A stretch of DNA of 64,000 nt from Gentiana macrophylla (Eukaryota > Streptophyta > Magnoliopsida > Gentianales > Gentianaceae): contig CM047809.1 in assembly GCA_026214975.1 (NCBI GenBank), forward strand, positions 24,526,241 to 24,590,240, given 5' to 3'. Both the position numbers and the translations under genes were made by a program. The notes beneath the pieces were generated by a model. That model was not told where the DNA came from. It made no database searches and was given only the letters and a program-made list of their open reading frames with translations. This document shows positions 1-11,135 of this stretch, in pieces. Numbering within the stretch: position 1 is the stretch's first letter; each line of letters starts with the position of its first letter.

Positions 1-2433
1 TCAAAGTCTGGTTAACTCTCTACTTTTTAGGGAATCACCCCTAGACCACTCTGCTTTGTGCTGAAAGTTAAACTTTCCTATTCATTCTACTCTTTTCGGC
101 GTAGATCCAATTATTCCCCTTTGGGCACAGAGACACTCGGTGGTTCTTCTAGAGGAAAATGAGCAACTGAGTACTAAAACTCCATTCACAAGGTTAAGGT
201 TTTCAAACCAACCTCTATGATCAGAATCCTATACAGCCCACCAAGAGCCATAGGTTATCAATCACCCTAGCAGACTATAAAGTCCACAAAACCATAATGG
301 GTCAATGGTTAAACCATACTCCCATACGTTCTAGGTGGATTGATATTCTGATCTAGTAGTATTTATCAGTGTTGTCACCAACATCCGATGTTGGACGTGG
401 CATGAATAAATCAGATAGTAACTTCCCAGAGTAACTGTACTCCAAGGTCTAAGGTTGTTATCTATGGATTCTTTCAGAAAGGGTGTGATAGTCCAACCGT
501 CATTTTCTGATCTCAAGAATCTTATAATCAACCTTCACTCGTCGCATTAAGATATTTCACGAACAGTCATAATCTGAATGTATGCGCAAAATCTCCAGTC
601 CTACCTTCAAGCATTAAGTGCTAAATGCTTATATTTACGGAAGTGGAGTAAGCCGAATTTATTCCTTTCCATAAATTCACAAGCATCTTCTAGGTAGACT
701 TCTCGGTTTACATAATAATGTTAACCGTTATTTTGCAACAATATCTTAATCGAGTTAAGCAGTGTATTGTAGCACATAAATAACTATGCAAGGCGAGGCT
801 ACGATTTCTTCCTCAGTGAAAATCACTCCACTTGAAGGCAGGCCGAGCATCAGTCCAAAGACTATGCGATAGCCTATTTCTGAGCATGGAATACTCTATT
901 CTCTGCTAAAATTAGAGACTCCTCCTCGTATTCTTTCAATAAACTGAATCGTGTTTTGAGCATTTATCAGACAAAATGTCACCACTCAAAAACTCCCACT
1001 AGCTTGTTTCTCTCACTAGACCCTGAAGGTCATTATGAACAAGCTATGTTACCTCTTCAAATCTATTACCTTCTCCCGATTGAAAGGAAACTTAGTCATT
1101 GTTCCTTTAAGACAGTGTTCCGAGACTGGGAGATAGGAATCACCCTTAGCCAGTCGTCAGGTCTTATCTCTATGATATATGCACTAATTAATAGATATTG
1201 AAGGGTCGTTTATCTTAATACGGAAACCTTTTACCTTTAATAGTTTTAGATGTGTTACACATATCTATTCAGCTTTTCGTAGTGGTTCTGTCTTTATCAA
1301 ACAAAAGTCCGAGTCTCAGATTCGTACTACAAATGTCATCTTCACTTTGTTTAAGGCAACTGTAGTATCGAGATGAAAGTGAATCCACTTGTTTCAACGA
1401 ACTGTAAACAGAAAAATAAATTTTTCTATGATATTCAAGGATAGAATCCGAAATTCATTTCCTTATATCACTCCCACTATTCTAGCTGAAACAACTGCCC
1501 GTTGTCTACTCTATTAATTGTTAATGCACAGCTTCCTTGTTCTTCCAAAGAACTAAGCAACCGAGTCAAGTTACTCGGTTAAGAAAGTCGTTAAGGATTC
1601 ATTGGTTAAGTGATCCGAAATCACTTTCCTTATCCTATACTTTCTTTAATTAATGTTTCGGTTTAGCCTCAAACTTAGTTTAGATGATTAACACTTGTAG
1701 ACATTCTTTCCCATTCTTGACTTTCCTTAAAAGGAAATAGTCTTGAACTAGCAGTTCGTTTGAGTAGACACTACTCGTGAACTGTGGGATGTCTAATGAA
1801 AGCGTCACCAAGTGGGACTAATTTTCTAATAAATCAGAAAAACATAAGATAAAAGCTCCCACTAGTTTATCGGTTCCAAATACCGACATGTATTGACCAA
1901 TAGGAAATCAAATAACAAGTCATCCAACCAATCATATAACAAGAATATCTTTTATATTCCATAACACAAGAAAATTAATTCTTGTGCTAAAAGAGATCAA
2001 TAATGGCGCCACATTAGGGTTTATTAGCCCACATAAAATGTCTTTTATGTGTATTATATTATTTAGCCCAACTAAATAATATCCATGCATATCAATTAAT
2101 TAGCCCAGCCAATTAATTATCACTGAGGCCCAAATAAACAAGAATATCAGCCCGAATTATAGGAGCCATATTGGGGACCATGGACCTATCACCAGTAGCT
2201 CTAATAATTAAGTAAAATATTCATCGAACAGAATATGCATACTTAAATTATTAATTCCGGGATTACGCCACCATAAACCCGAAACTGAACTCTACCAATT
2301 ACAGATATATATTTACACTCAACCCATAGAGTAGATAAGCGTCCATTGATATAATCACTACATACGGATTAACCCTCCATAGACTATCCACTCTGTGTGG
2401 GATGTCTCCGTAAACCCGACACAGAATATCTTA
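1..2433. other. Non-coding AT-rich DNA, probably LTR-element derived
   Basis: No coding region could be supported; the open frames here are short and match nothing I recognise. On the minus strand three AGTGGGAG-type purine tracts occur (about 990, 1475 and 1855), resembling the GTGGGAG tract just before the LTR start at 4053. The part next to 2434 continues without a break into the LTR-like repeat at 2434-3168, so at least the right end is probably more of that LTR or its flank. No primer-binding site and no LTR end (TG...CA with a partner) was found, so the true left boundary is unknown. Confidence 0.45.
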
Positions 2434-3168
2434 TCCTTACTTACCATTAACCCCCTGATGATCAATTAGTTCACATATCTGACTAGTGATCAATTAGTCT
2501 AATATGAACTCCCGGGATCGATCACTTTCTTAGGGCTAACAAATAAGGGGACTGTCTCTCTACTTCCCGTAGGAAGGAATGGATTCTATGTCTGTGAAAA
2601 TCAGAACTACTCACTCATCAGGGGATAGTGCCAATGAGAAGTTGCTTGGAACACATATTCAAGTGAACCGTAACTAACACATCAAACACTACCCAGAGAC
2701 AAGCAGCACCCTGTGATCACCTCAGGATTAAGGTTGATCCATATATGATCATCTAATGATTTAATATGATTCCTCGATTACGGAATTATATCGAGAAATT
2801 CAGATTAAATCGGTCTAGTCCTATATGAATGCCATCATATATAAATGCCCCACGTAGGTACCCTCTACCGACAGTCCGGATTAGACTATCACACCTTAAG
2901 GTGTTCTGGGCGCATTATTGGTGTTTTAATCAAGAGACCCTAAACTCTGATTAAGTTCACCACGTACTAACAGTTTAAGCATATCTCCATTAACTCAATC
3001 CTCACGTGAAATCCATACACTGAGTTAAGTGGTTACATATAGATATACTTAGTGTTTGCAGCAGTGTATTACTTTACAAGCACAAAGCAAGTAATAAGGT
3101 GAGATAAATTCTGTCATTCATTATTAAAAACAATTACACAAATTGTCTTTCGGGCACTACACCTAACA
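2434..3168 (-). repeat. Copia-like LTR, copy 1 (minus orientation)
   Basis: Read on the minus strand this starts TGTTAGGTGTAGTGCCCG. It is a diverged direct repeat of 3393-4053: shared blocks include the terminal TAGTGCCCGAAAGAC-type word, a 'tgttctgggcgcatta' block and a 'acaaataaggggac/att' block, in the same order and at similar spacing. The start abuts a LINE 3' fragment at 3169. The repeat loses its partner near 2434 because the second copy is truncated there, so this copy probably runs further left. Assignment to Ty1/copia is inferred from the GTGGGAGATTG purine tract beside the second copy. Confidence 0.6.
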
Positions 3169-3392
3169 CAAAGTTCATTTCTATATCCCGGCCCGCCCCA
3201 AGTTTACGTGATAGAGTGCATAGCATGACCTCCTGAAACCCTATGTGTGGCAAACCCAGAGTTGGAAAATCCATCGCATAGGGAAGAGTACTCGCTCTAT
3301 GCACTCCCAATAAAATCCCTGCCCCATAAATAATTACATCAGTGGAAATCAAAGTGGAATAAATGTTGTAACTCTGTCTTCTGCCTTATCTT
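3169..3392 (-). mobile_element. LINE 3'-end fragment (minus)
   Basis: The minus strand matches the 3' end of the plus-strand LINE at about 26270-26490 nearly base for base over some 200 bp. Both include the stretch beginning 'tttccactttgatttcc' and the block around 'catagagcgagtactct'. The fragment stops about 40 bp short of the poly(A) end seen in the other copy, exactly where the LTR at 3168 begins. It lies in the same orientation as the LINE RT piece at 4112-4506, so it may be the tail of the same LINE after an internal deletion. The open frame across it is a 3'-end artefact, not an intact protein. Confidence 0.75.
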
Positions 3393-4053
3393 TATTTACC
3401 ATTAACCCATTAGTGATCAATTACTTCATAACCAATATGAACTCGGCAAATGGATCAGTTTCTAGGATCAACAAATAAGGGGATTATCTTTCTACTTCCC
3501 GCAGGAAGGAATGGATTCCATATATGTGAGACACACACTCCTCACTTATTCCAGAATAGTGCCAACGTGAAAGTGATTCGGACTGCGCCTCTTAGCAATC
3601 CTTAATGAACATATCAAACCCTATCTTGAAACAAACAAGCGTCTGCAATCACTTCAGGATTAAGGCTAATCCATATATGATCATCTTGTGATTTGAAAAG
3701 ATTTCTCAATCACGGAATTATATGAGAAATGCAGATTAAATCGGTCTATATGACCAAATCATATATAAATGCCCACTTAGATAACCAATATCGACGGTCC
3801 GGATAAGACGGTCACACCTTAAAGTGTTCTGGGCGCATTAATGGTGGTTTAATCAATAGACCCCATACTTTGATTAAGTTCACCATGGACTAATAGTTCA
3901 AATGTATCACCATAAACTTAATCCTCACGTGTGACACACAGTAAGTATTATGACTACATATACAGCTTGGGGTTTTAAGCGGTGTATTACATATAAGCAC
4001 GAAGCAAACAATAAGATGAGAATAATTTTGTCTTTCGGGTGCTACTTCCAACA
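3393..4053 (-). repeat. Copia-like LTR, copy 2, 3'-truncated
   Basis: Minus-strand LTR starting TGTTGGAAGTAGCACCCG. It is preceded on that strand (4054-4064) by the polypurine tract GTGGGAGATTG, so it is in 3'-LTR position. It aligns with copy 1 (2434-3168) until about 3393, where it breaks directly into LINE sequence. Confidence 0.6.
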
Positions 4054-4111
4054 ATCTCCCACATGCCCGTATAAACAAACAACAATTGTCTTTCGGGCAC
4101 TACATCCAACA
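4054..4111 (-). repeat. Residual LTR start plus polypurine tract
   Basis: The first ~30 bp of the same LTR family (minus strand, TGTTGGATGTAGTGCCCG, beginning at 4111) are followed after a short linker by GTGGGAGATTG and the second LTR. This looks like an element whose 5' LTR body and internal region were deleted. It interrupts the LINE RT frame at 4112. Confidence 0.6.
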
Positions 4112-4506
4112 GTGACATCTTCATCTGTCCCAACCCCTCAAACCGAGCACCCTGCAACAACGCCTGACTATTGTATCTGTTCATAGTGCCGTGAGCCCCT
4201 CTATACAAATGATTAATAAGAAAGGCGGCAGGGGGTCGTCGTTCCTTATACCCCGAGATGGGGCTATAACCTGACTAGGCCTGCCGTTGATGAGCACCCT
4301 ATACGTTACCGAGGTCACACACTGCCTTATATTATCAATGAATCCAGAAGGAAAACCCATGCATTTTATAACTTCCCATAGATACTGCCGCTCAACCATG
4401 TCAAACGCCTTGGCCATATCTAACTTCAGTGCCGCATGATTATGACACCCTGGCGACATGGCCTTTAGTGAGTGAAAGGGATCGAAAGCAATCATCGCAT
4501 TGTCTA
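4112..4506 (-). pseudogene. LINE reverse transcriptase, palm fragment (downstream half)
   Basis: Minus-strand frame with the non-LTR RT blocks: LDMAKAFDMVE (usual plant L1 form LDMSKAYDRVEW), then INGRPS, PSRGIRNDDPL (usual GLRQGDPLSP) and CIEGLTAL. The region up to about 4112 continues as a recognisable RT remnant before an LTR fragment cuts it. The upstream end at 4506 is not natural: the reading frame resumes at 23195, where the conserved GRLITD block ends at the same codon position. These two pieces are therefore one LINE split by the 18.7 kb Sirevirus. The catalytic F/YADD block is missing (deleted beyond 4112), so this is a dead copy. Confidence 0.85.
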
Positions 4507-6143
4507 TGTTGGTCCCTTGAAAAGGCTTTGGTTAAGTTTAGAGGGGGGGGGTGGGGGTGAATAAACTTAACACTTAAAACTTTGGAGTTAACAAATTACG
4601 CAACTTCAGCGATCTGCGATACTTCAGAGTTCTGCTTTGAGACTTCGAAAGAGGCGATAAATGATGAGTCATCGATAGTTAAGTTTGCTGAATTTGTGCA
4701 ATGAATTAAATCAAAATTAAGCCTTAGTACTTGTTGTCAAATATGATACTAAGTATTAGATACTCGAGAGTGCAAGTGTGTGATTTCAGCTTGCTAGATT
4801 CGATGAGGTTGATGAGTGAAATAAAACAAGTGCAGAAAGTAAAAGCAGAAAGTAAGTAGGCAGGTTTTTATAGTGGTTCCAGGTGATGTAATCCTGTATG
4901 TCCACTCTTCTCCTGTGATGTTGGAGGAAATTCACTAGAGATCTTTGATGTAGCTGTTACAAAGATTCCTAAGTCGTTTGTCCTTCACCAATGACTATGG
5001 CTTCACAAACTGAAAACTGGGAACAGGTAGAATTGCTGCTCCTTAGTCTTCCACTGGTCCTTGAAGGGTAGGATTGCCTCTTCACCAGCTCCACCACAAA
5101 CCAACAGTCTTTCACACCTAACAGATGCTTCACTGTCTTCAGCAGGTTCTTTATAAAATAAAGAATGAATCAAATAAATGATTCAGTTGCAGCAGCTTGA
5201 TTAGGATGATATAATCAGCAGCTTGCAGTCTTCAAGTGTGTATGCTTGATGCAAGCTTTGAACACGTAATGCACTTGAAGAAAATAGCTAGATCAAGAGA
5301 CCTTAAGCTCAGTAAGTTCGAGCAGGTGTTTTTCAGCTCAGTATTGTCACTTAAAGTTTATCCCAAAAATTCATCATCTTTTCTTGAGTTGAAAGTCTTC
5401 TATTTATAGGTAGGAATGCATGTGACTTGCATTTGAAATTCAAATGTGACCGTTCCTTGTATTTGTCCCATCTCTGCATCGCATGACTCGTCACTATTCA
5501 TAGGATCGACCTTTCGTCAGACTACTTTTGACAAAGGTGATCTGTCCACCCTTTGACTTGTATCCGATGGATAAAAATAAGGATCATCCTAACGTCTTTT
5601 TAATCTCGGCCCTTGATTAGCTTGATAGGTCAGAGGTAGTTGGTCGTTCTTATCCATGTAATCTTCAAATAATCTTGAATTAATCGAGGTATATATCAGC
5701 GAGTTCATCATCATTGTAATACCAATCAGTCTGTTGAACATCTTATTTTTGTCTGTAAAATAGAATGCAGCTGATAACTTTTATCTAACTTTTATTTGTG
5801 AAGTTAGATTACATCATTTTAAATATAACCAAGTTCCAAACATCATCCAACTTGTGGAACTTAGGGATTTCTACACAAGGCATATGCAATCAGTTTAGGT
5901 CATCACAGACTTTCCTAACTTCTGATTCCATATCCTTGACTTTAAATACTAAGTTTGATCCCTTAGCCTTCATTAACTGAGTTTGAACCTCGGCCTTGAT
6001 CTTGGTCTTCAAGCGGAGTTCCCACCGCGCCATCGACCTATCTACCCTATCGACTAGACCATCATTGATATCAATCGCCAGCCTCTTTACTGATGCTTGT
6101 TTGATCAAACCTATTTATGAATCAAACTCTAATAAACCTATAC

Positions 6144-6148
6144 ATTTT
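6144..6148. repeat. Target-site duplication of the nested copia (left)
   Basis: ATTTT at 6144-6148 is repeated at 11034-11038. The uninterrupted target, 'cattttatctagacatc', is present in the other Sirevirus LTR near 23110, which confirms the insertion and its exact ends. Confidence 0.95.
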
Positions 6149-6465
6149 TGTGGAAATATGGTTAATATTACATTGGTGTACTAATAACACGTTAGAGTGT
6201 AACATGTTATTTATGTATCAAAGAGACATATTAATTGTATTAAATAAACAATTAATATGTCCTAAAGTCATAAAGTAACTATCTTTTGTCTTATTATGTA
6301 ATAGCAAAGTCATAGCCGACTCTAGCATTTATTTCTAGCCGGCTCTAGTTACTTTTACTTTACTAGCTAGGAGCCTCTCTTGTATCTATTTATACTCATT
6401 CTTTCAATACGAATAAAGAAGTTGAAGTTTACTCTTGTGTTTATCACATTCTCAAACTCTCTTCA
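6149..6465 (+). repeat. 5' LTR of nested copia
   Basis: Begins TGTGGAAATATGG and ends CTCTCTTCA. Contains a TATTTATAC TATA-like box at about 6387-6395, about 80 bp before the LTR end. Confidence 0.95.
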
Positions 6466-6478
6466 TGGTAGCAGAGCC
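6466..6478 (+). other. Primer-binding site, initiator tRNA-Met type
   Basis: TGGTAGCAGAGCC immediately after the 5' LTR; one base from the usual copia form TGGTATCAGAGC. Confidence 0.85.
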
Positions 6479-6527
6479 TTAAACTCCCCGAATCATTGCA
6501 AATTCTCAAGACCTCTTTGAATCAAGA

Positions 6528-7529
6528 ATGTCTTCATTATCCAAGCTTCCTCACCCTCAGTTGAGTCCCAGCTACCTCAGCAGACTGGGGTCACTGACTC
6601 TTCATCTTACACAAATCATAGACTTGATGGCAACAACTACTTGCTGTGGTCAAGGTCTATGAAAATGTACATCTCTGGACAAGGTAAGATGGGATACTCG
6701 TCCGGCTCTAAACTCGCCCCTCGCGAAGATGACCTGTGTTTTGAAGCATGGGATACTACTAATAATCAAGTCATGACCATTCTCACAAGATCAATGACAA
6801 AAGAGATTAGTGAGAACTTTATGATGTATGATATCTGCAAAGGAGATGCAGGATAATGCCAGGGATCTTTACTCCAAGAAAGACAATACATCGAAGTGTA
6901 TGAACTTGAAGCTCAGATTCAAAATTGCGCACAAGGAGATATGTCTCAGACTCAATACTTCAACCAACTGTCTAGGGCATGGCAACACCTAGATATGTTG
7001 GAAACTCACCTGGAATGATGTCAAGGATGCCGCCTTTATAAGGACATTATTGAGAAAAGAGAGTATTCAAGTTTCTTCTTTGGATGAATCCTACTACGGA
7101 TGATGTTAGGGAAGAATCCTTGCAACAAAACCTCTCCCCAATCTCAAATCCATGTTTGTCAAGTCAAACATGAGGAAAGCAGAGAGAAAAGTGATGATCT
7201 TTTTAACTCCCTCGCCGACAACCCTGGCTGAAAGTGCCACCTGGCGATCGCCGTGAAGCTCTTGAGGTTATTGAGACTGTCAGGAAGCCTACTGATCGAA
7301 CTGGAAAGTTGTTCTGTGAGCACTGCAAACGCACTAATCACACCAAGGACACCTGCTGGAAGCTACATGGCATGCCTAAATCCTCAAAGCCTATCAGGGA
7401 AAGTCAGGGCAAACATGTTAATGAAGAGGAGAATGGTAACAAGTTGAATGCTCAGTTTGCTGCATTCAAAGCTTTCCTCACTCAACAAAAAGAAGGTAGT
7501 CCCTCTACTGACATGGCTACTCAAAGCTA
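6528..7529 (+). pseudogene. gag: Gag of nested copia (broken)
   Basis: A capsid-like Gag that would package element RNA. The first ATG after the primer site is at 6528. The copia Gag N-terminus is visible at 6630-6690 (LDGNNYLLWSRSMKMYI pattern), and the frame 6641-6856 carries the rest of the capsid-like domain. The C-terminal frame (7234-7529) has a CCHC-type zinc knuckle, CEHCKRTNHTKDTC (C-x2-C-x4-H-x4-C) at about 7315-7356, followed by WKLHG, a usual copia Gag end. The middle (6857-7233) has frame breaks. The family is certain; an intact product is not encoded as written. Confidence 0.85.
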
Positions 7530-7949
7530 ATGCGGTGTAGTAATAAATTCTACTCTTCTATTAGTAATGAAACATGGATTGTTGATTCTGGGGCCTCCTC
7601 TCATATGACTGGCAATAAAAATCTCATAACTCACCTTATGCCATGTCATCAAACTCATAAAATTAAGACTGCTGATGGTTCTATCTCTCATGCAAAAGGT
7701 TTTGGAAATGTTAAACTCACTAATAAGATATGCCTAAAGGATGTCCTATTTGTTCCAAAATTAGACTGCAATCTCATATCTGTCAGTAAACTTGCAAAAG
7801 ACTTGAACTGGACTGTTGTGTTTAATAAGAATCAGTGCACTTTCCAGACCCTTCTTCACGAAGAAGTGATTGGGAGGGCTAAAACCCGCCAGATTGTATG
7901 TGGTCAACCCTCAAGAAGATGTAAGATCAAGACCGAATCGCCTCAGTGA
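7530..7949 (+). pseudogene. pol: Protease and start of integrase, nested copia
   Basis: Aspartic protease of the copia polyprotein. The active-site motif WIVDSGASSHMTG is at about 7575-7613, followed by the usual post-protease block with KDVLFVPKLDCNLISVSKL at about 7736-7792. The first ATG of this open frame is not a real start: in the family Gag and Pol are one polyprotein, so the stop at 7528-7530 is a lesion. The C-terminus runs into frameshifted sequence at about 7860, before the integrase zinc-binding region. Confidence 0.85.
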
Positions 7950-8770
7950 CTGCACTCAAACCTTAGACAATATCATGTTATGGCATTATAGACTAGGGCA
8001 TCCAAGTCAATGATCTTCAATGTGATATTTGTCAATTTGCCAAACTTACCAAATGTGTATACCAAACTACCTTATTTGCCTTCCAATCCTTTCACTTTAA
8101 TTCATAGTGATGTATGGGGACCTTCAAGAGTAAAAAGTATAACAGGAAAAGGTGGTTTGTCACTTTCATTGATGACCATACCGTAAACACATGGTTGTTT
8201 TTAATGAAGGATAAATCAAGTTGGAACAGCTTTTTCAGAATTTTACAACATGATCTCTACTCAATTTGACACTAAGATCAAGATCTTAAAGACTCGATAA
8301 TGCACTTGAATACTATGAGTCTCATCTCGTAATTTCTTGATAAATAAGGGATTGTCCATATCAAGAGTTGTGTGGAAACACCTCAACAAAATGGGGTTCT
8401 TCGAGAGAAAGAACAGCACTCTTGGAGATGGCTAGATCACTCATGTTCACCACACATGTTCCAAAGTATATGTGGGGTGAAGCTATATTAATCGCCACAT
8501 ATTTAATCAACAGACTTCCCACAGAGTGTTAGGCTTCAAAACTCCTATCCAAACCTTTCGACCACACACTCCCGCCTCATCTTATTTCCCAATTACCTCT
8601 AAAAATCTTTGGTTGTTGTGTTTGTGTATATCCATGCCCAACATGAAGCAAACTTGATCCCAAAGCTCACAAGTGCATTTTCCTAGGATATGCAAAGGAC
8701 AGAAAGGTTACAAGTGTTATTCTCTTCGAAAAAGATTTTACAATTCTATGGATGTAAAATTTTTGAAAGG
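7950..8770 (+). pseudogene. pol: Integrase of nested copia (frameshifted)
   Basis: Several frames carry copia integrase pieces in the right order: LWHYRLGHPS (zinc-binding HHCC start, about 7979-8008), LIHSDVWGPS (first catalytic Asp region, about 8099-8128), FIDDHTVNTW at about 8167 and the GAG_pre-integrase/rve linker. The DNA-joining enzyme is recognisable but cannot be translated as one protein; breaks occur every 60-150 bp. Confidence 0.75.
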
Positions 8771-9129
8771 ACTCCTACTACAAGAAGTCTCCCGAGGCGG
8801 TCACCGATGGAAACCTGATTTAAATTGACCTAAAACCGTTCCCACAAAGCAAACTCTTAACCCTCGCAGACCTTCATCGATTCTCAAGAGACCGAACCTC
8901 AAGGCACCTATCGACCTCAAAGCCCTCATCGAACCAGAGCCTACTAACCCAGAGCCCTCGAAACAGAGCCAACCGAGACTCAAAGAACCTATCGACTCCC
9001 AAAGAGCCTGGTGAGCAAACTGGCACGATATTGATGATAGACCTATTGCTATCGAGGAAGGAAAACGATCTTGCACTCATCGATCATTCTATTCATAATT
9101 ATCTATCTTATGATCGCTTATCTCCTGCT

Positions 9130-10252
9130 TTTGCCATGTTTACACAGGACTTGGACTCTCACTCCATTCCAAGAAATATTCGAAGAAGCCCTTCAAAATG
9201 ATAAGTGGAAGGTCAGTCAGTAAAAACAGAAATGACTGCCCTCCTGGATAACCATACTTGGGATCTAACAACACTCCCAAAGGCAAGAAGACCGTCAGTT
9301 GCAAGTGGCTATTTACTATCAAATACAATGCTGATGGTACAATTGACAAGTATAAGGCCAGACTTGTTGCAAGGGGTTTCACTCAAACTTATGGCATTGA
9401 CTACACAGAAACTTTTGCACCAGTGGCAAAACCGAACAACTGTCGGATCTCGATATCTCTTGTTTGTCCAACTTGACTCGGCCTCTTCACCAATTGGATA
9501 TAAAAAATGCCTTTCTCAATGGTGACCTTACTGAGGAAGTCTACATGAGTGTACCTCCTGGATTTACCAATCCTCACACTCAAGGAAAGGTTTGTAAATT
9601 GAGGAAATCTCTATATGGCCTAAAGCAATCCCCAAGAGCCTGGTTTGGGAAACTCACTCTCTGTGGTGAAAGCTTTGGATATCATCAATGCAACTCGGAT
9701 CACACCATGTTTATCAAAACCACTAGCCAGAAAAGATCTATTCTTATCGTATATGTGGATGATATCATCCTCACTGGTGATGACTCTACTGAGATCCAGA
9801 ATTTGAAGATTCTACTGGCAAAGGTCTTTCAAGTCAAAGATTTGGGCTATCTTAAATACTTCCTTGGTATGGAAATTGCAAGAAACAACCAGGGTATCTC
9901 TATCTCTCAAAGGAAATATGTCTTGGACTCTTTGAAGGAAAGCGGCATCTTTGGGATGCAAACTCGTTGTATCCCCAGAGTAGACCCTGGTAATACCTCG
10001 CCGCATGGTGACATTGCTGTCAGGAAGGATCAATATCAAAGGCTTGTAGGGAAACTCATTTATCTGTCCCATACACGGCCTGATATTGCATATGGAGTCA
10101 GTCTGGTTAGCCAGTTCATGCATTGCCCTACTGAGCAACATTGGGATGCTGTGAACAGGATACTGAGGTACTTGAAATCCACTCCTGGCCAAGGCCTACA
10201 TTTCACCAAGTCTGCTGAGAGATCTATCAAGGTCTACACTGATGCTGATTGA
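9130..10252 (+). pseudogene. pol: Reverse transcriptase of nested copia
   Basis: RVT_2-type reverse transcriptase. The N-terminal blocks are split over two frames near 9205-9476 (CKWLFTIKYNADGTIDKYKARLVARGFTQ is recognisable across 9300-9390). One long frame then runs 9464-10252 with LDIKNAFLNGDLTEEVYM, SLYGLKQSPRAW and the catalytic YVDDIILTGDD at about 9752-9784. The next block, LGYLKYFLGMEIA, and the RNase H connection follow. The catalytic Asp pair is intact. One frameshift near 9470 and a stop at 10250 are the main lesions. Confidence 0.9.
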
Positions 10253-10664
10253 AATTTGGTTGTCACATAGATGGAAGGTCTACTACAAAGGCTCATGTTC
10301 TTATGTATGGGGAAATCTTGTCACCTGGAGGAGCAAGAAACAACATACTGTCTCTAGAAGCGATCTTTGAAAAGTGAACTCAGGCAATCGGTTTTGGGGA
10401 TTTGTGAAGCTCTATGGATAAAAGGGTCTGATCGAACTTCAAGTGACCTCCTCAAAGAACCTATCACTCTCTCTTTGTGACAATAATTCAGCCTTATGCA
10501 TGGCAGAGGATCCAGTCCATCATGATAAAACCAAACATGTTGATATTGACAGACATTTCCTTAAAGAGAAGATTGATGCCAAGATCATTCAACTTCAGTA
10601 TGTTCCTTCAGCAGATCAAAATGCTGATATTCTCACAAAGGCAATTCCACCGCTTATGTATTGA
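10253..10664 (+). pseudogene. pol: RNase H of nested copia
   Basis: Copia RNase H end of Pol. The start (DGRSTTKAHV-like, 10270-10300) and the SWRSKKQ region are frameshifted. The last part is open at 10443-10664 with CDNNSALCMAEDPVHHDKTKHVDI and the terminal DILTKAI block, after which the family's polyprotein ends. Two damaged points, 10361-10370 and 10431-10436, have CGA words where a CAG-containing codon is expected. Confidence 0.85.
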
Positions 10665-10715
10665 TGAGTAGCAAACTTGGTCATTTGTATTAACATACAA
10701 CCCAGTTTGAGGGGG

Positions 10716-11033
10716 TGTGGAAATATGGTTAATATTACATTGTTGTACTAATAACACGTTAGAGTGTAACATGTTATTTATGTATCAAAGAGACATATTA
10801 ATTGTATTAAATAAACAATTAATATGTCCTAAAAGTCATAAAGTAACTATCTTTTGTCTTATTATGTAATAGCATAGTCATAGCCGACTCTAGCATTTAT
10901 TTCTAGCCGGCTCTAGTTACTTTTACTTTACTAGCTAGGAGCCTCTCTTGTATCTATTTATACTCATTCTTTCAATACGAATAAAGAAGTTGAAGTTTAC
11001 TCTTGTGTTTATCACATTCTCAAACTCTCTTCA
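10716..11033 (+). repeat. 3' LTR of nested copia
   Basis: 318 bp. It is preceded by the polypurine tract TTTGAGGGGG (10706-10715) and followed by the ATTTT target duplication (11034-11038). Confidence 0.95.
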
Positions 11034-11115
11034 ATTTTATCTAGACATCTTTTTGCCTTTGCACTATAACAGCTAGTATGGCACTCATCATCAAAACTAA
11101 AAAATAAGTCCAACA

Positions 11116-11135
11116 ATTTCCCCCTTTTTGGTGAT
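11116..11135 (-). other. Sirevirus polypurine tract
   Basis: On the minus strand AAAAAGGGGGAAAT immediately precedes the 3' LTR start TGTTGG at 11115; this is the expected site of plus-strand DNA priming. Confidence 0.85.

Larger units (their letters stand above)
6149..11033 (+). mobile_element. Young nested Ty1/copia element (plus strand)
   Basis: 4885 bp, inserted in the Sirevirus 3' LTR with a perfect ATTTT target duplication. The LTRs (317 and 318 bp) differ by eye at two substitutions and one single-base indel, so insertion was recent. The internal region reads gag, protease, integrase, RT, RNase H in copia order on the plus strand, with many frame breaks. The primer site TGGTAGCAGAGCC follows the 5' LTR directly and a TTTGAGGGGG tract precedes the 3' LTR. 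I do not assign a lineage. Confidence 0.95.
4507..11115 (-). repeat. Sirevirus 3' LTR, interrupted by nested copia
   Basis: About 1719 bp once the nested element (6149-11033) and its 5-bp target duplication are removed; the 5' LTR is 1703 bp. A TATA-like element (CTATAAATA on the minus strand) lies at about 5400-5409. Differences from the 5' LTR are clustered rather than scattered, many at CAG-containing words (for example 4593-4680). Confidence 0.9.

Noticed and set aside
331..1201. Short open frames at the left edge as small genes
   Set aside because: No domain, no composition change from flanks, and the region looks like LTR-derived non-coding DNA.
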